Part shown: one piece after another, positions 62,515 to 64,000 of the stretch
Layout: every line of letters starts with the position of its first letter
Numbering within the stretch: the first letter of the stretch is position 1
NCBI RefSeq assembly: GCF_002811985.1
Contig: NZ_NPDU01000001.1
Span: 62,001-126,000 of the forward strand
Direction of reading: 5' to 3'
Length of the DNA: 64,000 nt
From: Leptospira adleri
GTDB lineage: Bacteria; Spirochaetota; Leptospiria; Leptospirales; Leptospiraceae
Notes under the pieces: model-generated
What the model was told of the DNA's origin: nothing
Databases searched by the model: none
The model's input: the letters and a program-made list of their open reading frames with translations, nothing else
Program-made: the position numbers and the translations under genes

Positions 62515-62541
62515 CGGCGTTTATAAGACAAACGTTATAAG
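62515..62541 (+). promoter_or_regulatory. CTCGGCGTTTATA element and direct repeats near the ketoacyl synthase start
   Basis: CTCGGCGTTTATAAGACAAA followed by CGTTATAAGAT contains two TTATAAGA direct repeats 15 bp apart. The first 13 bases match the start of the TTATACGAA repeat copy at 27.8 kb. TATAAG could be the -10 of the gene at 62553. A shared regulator is possible but the match is short. Confidence 0.4.
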
Positions 62542-62552
62542 ATCGAATCAAT

Positions 62553-63839
62553 ATGGATAAAACGAAACTAAGTAAAAACTCGAGAGTTGTAATCACAGGA
62601 ATCGGGGTCATTCTACCCAATACTTTCTCGGTCGAGACGTTCTGGAAAAATCTTTCCGAAGGAAATTCTCAAATAGATACCATCACGAGATTTCAGACCG
62701 ACGATATGCCCGTCAAGGTCGCAGCCGAGATGAACGACTTCGACTGGAAAAAATTTCTTCCGGACTTAAACGAGAAACACGCAAAAAATTACAATCGGGA
62801 GACGTTCGCGCTTATGTCCGCGATGGAAGAAGCGAGAAAGGACGCAAAACTCGAAAAGGATTCGGTCGATCCTTCGAAGGTCGGCTTTATAGATTCTTCC
62901 TCCCGCGCTTCCTTGGCTTGGTGGGAACACGCTTGGAAACTCTATCACGAGGAAAAAAATCAGAGCGTATTCGATCGTTATTCGGTTCTCACTTCGATGG
63001 CTTCCAACCCCACAAACCTCACCGCGATCTATGCGAACATACAAGGTTTCGTGACCACGATCACCGCGGCCTGCGTCGGCGGACACCACGCGATCAGTCT
63101 TTGTTATCAGGCGATTCGAAAAGGAAGGGCCGAGGTGATGTATGCGGGCGGACACGAATTTCCTTTGATCAAACCTCTTATGATGATGTATTCGGATCCC
63201 GCGAGTTCGGTGATGTCTTCCGAAGAAAAACATCCTAAGTCCGCGATCAAACCCTACGATCGGAATCGGGACGGATTTATTTTAGGAGAAGGCGCTGCGG
63301 TTCTTTGTATGGAAAGAATGGACCACGCGATCGCGCGAGGCGCTCGCATCTACGCGGAAGTTTTGGGAACCTTCAGCTACAACGAAGCCGATCACGCGAT
63401 GAGAATGGATCTAACCGGAAAAAAAGCCGCGACGGGACTCGGTCGTCTTTTGAAAATCGGCGGAATGCATCTCGGAGATATCGATTACTTCTGCGGACAC
63501 GGAACCGCAACGATTAACAACGATATGGCGGAAAGCAGAGCGATCAAAGTTTTATACAACGGACTCGCAAAAAACAAATGGGCTCCGCTCGGTTCCATCA
63601 AGCCGATTTTCGGACATACGTTCGGAGCCGCGGGAATCATCAACGTGGCGGCGACGGCTTTGATGCTTGAAAAACAAATCGTCTGTCCCACGATCAATCT
63701 CAAGGACGTGGATCCGGAATGCGATCACGATCACGTAACCGAAGGGGCGAGAAAAGTCCGTCTGAGAAATGCGATCTCCATGGCCTTTGCGATCGGAAGC
63801 CAATCGTCTTTTGTAAGCCTCACCGCTCCGGACCTTTAG
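62553..63839 (+). CDS. Beta-ketoacyl synthase (FabF-like)
   Basis: The 428-residue protein has the thiolase-type KAS fold: VVITGIGVILPNTFSVETFW at the N-terminus, nucleophile Cys in TTITAACVGGHHAISLCYQA, and the two His in DYFCGHGTATINND and KPIFGHTFGAAGIINVAATA. So the Cys-His-His triad is complete. The CVGGHHA elbow differs from the usual CSSG/CATG of FabB/FabF, and the overall sequence departs from house FabF, so it may elongate a special acyl chain. The following gene starts 10 bp later and is probably co-transcribed. Confidence 0.88.
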   Translation: MDKTKLSKNSRVVITGIGVILPNTFSVETFWKNLSEGNSQIDTITRFQTDDMPVKVAAEMNDFDWKKFLPDLNEKHAKNYNRETFALMSAMEEARKDAKLEKDSVDPSKVGFIDSSSRASLAWWEHAWKLYHEEKNQSVFDRYSVLTSMASNPTNLTAIYANIQGFVTTITAACVGGHHAISLCYQAIRKGRAEVMYAGGHEFPLIKPLMMMYSDPASSVMSSEEKHPKSAIKPYDRNRDGFILGEGAAVLCMERMDHAIARGARIYAEVLGTFSYNEADHAMRMDLTGKKAATGLGRLLKIGGMHLGDIDYFCGHGTATINNDMAESRAIKVLYNGLAKNKWAPLGSIKPIFGHTFGAAGIINVAATALMLEKQIVCPTINLKDVDPECDHDHVTEGARKVRLRNAISMAFAIGSQSSFVSLTAPDL

Positions 63840-63849
63840 GAGAAGAAGA

Positions 63850-64000
63850 ATGAAATCCGGCGGACTCCACAAACAATACGATCATTCCAAAAAGATGAAA
63901 TCGGTTCTTTACTATCAAGGAGCCGTGACGCACGATATTTTAGGAAACCTTACCGAAATTCTTAAAAGCAGGATTTCCAAAGAAAAAAGAAAGAACAAGA
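63850..64000 (+). CDS. Protein of unknown function, N-terminal 50 residues (cut by window edge)
   Basis: ATG 63850 begins MKSGGLHKQYDHSKKMKSVL, then YYQGAVTHDILGNLTEILKS and a Lys/Arg-rich stretch to the window end. AGAAGAAGA precedes the ATG as a ribosome site. The YYQGAVTHDILGNLTEIL stretch recalls the start of SiaB-type/DUF6272 regulatory proteins, but this is too short to assign. It is 10 bp after the ketoacyl synthase gene. Confidence 0.6.
   Translation, partial: MKSGGLHKQYDHSKKMKSVLYYQGAVTHDILGNLTEILKSRISKEKRKNK

Overview
The window looks like a chromosomal segment of Leptospira (Spirochaetes), inferred from the sequence alone. The evidence is many lipoproteins with loose spirochaetal lipoboxes, two class III nucleotidyl cyclases (one with an N-terminal zinc ribbon, one of 7TM-DISM type), FG-GAP, WG and LRR surface-type proteins, a fully diderm cell envelope, and long gene-poor gaps between operons. 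Base composition looks moderate, richer in G+C than I would expect of L. interrogans. I cannot fix the species. No tRNA, rRNA, CRISPR array, phage or intact insertion sequence is visible, so this is core chromosome with a few accessory or decaying loci.

Layout. 1-4.5 kb (minus): purL, an LRR lipoprotein and ileS (cut by the window edge). 4.5-9.3 kb: small membrane and redox genes, a DUF3089 lipoprotein, a YqeK-type HD phosphatase and a decayed PHP-like lipoprotein gene. 9.4-18.9 kb: a DHRS1-like SDR divergent from a WYL regulator with twin operators, a 7TM-DISM cyclase, dienelactone hydrolase, a GH13 glucosidase, and a MarR-SDR pair sharing a palindromic operator. 22.1-27.0 kb: the conserved cluster rplU-prp-rpmA-obg-proB-proA-nadD. 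28.4-33.6 kb: murF, purE, purK and a seven-repeat FG-GAP lipoprotein. 34.0-38.3 kb (minus): a tightly overlapping series of small ORF, radC, wzm-like, wzt-like and ugd. 38.6-41.1 kb: two exported proteins of unknown function. 41.9-49.9 kb (minus): tsaD-pssA, lexA-lipoprotein-ctp, and an efflux adaptor with a TolC-type channel but no pump. 50.6-55.9 kb: a membrane-anchored TPR protein with a degenerate Mrr-like C-terminus, then a coupled operon permease-lolD-like-ROK kinase-HIT-UPF0104. 56.3-64 kb: an alpha/beta hydrolase, a WG-repeat protein, lipoproteins, a DUF5939 cyclase, a ketoacyl synthase and a truncated gene.

The most unusual content is between the genes. At least 22 copies of a 16-bp hairpin (consensus TGTRGGAACTCMYACA) lie in intergenic DNA, with compensated changes in the arms. 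In three places the hairpin ends a longer composite element of about 170-210 bp that shares several modules (19.2, 41.6 and 43.8 kb), and a partial fourth copy lies at 44.0 kb. A different near-palindrome, TTATACGAACTTCGTCTAA, occurs three times plus a half copy in the gap before murF. There are also candidate operators for the WYL regulator, the MarR protein, lexA/radC and the DUF5939 cyclase.

Functionally, the window joins housekeeping (purine synthesis, translation, proline and NAD synthesis, peptidoglycan) to envelope biology (polysaccharide export, phosphatidylserine synthesis, lipoprotein export, surface repeat proteins) and to signalling by cyclic nucleotides and an SOS-type repressor.
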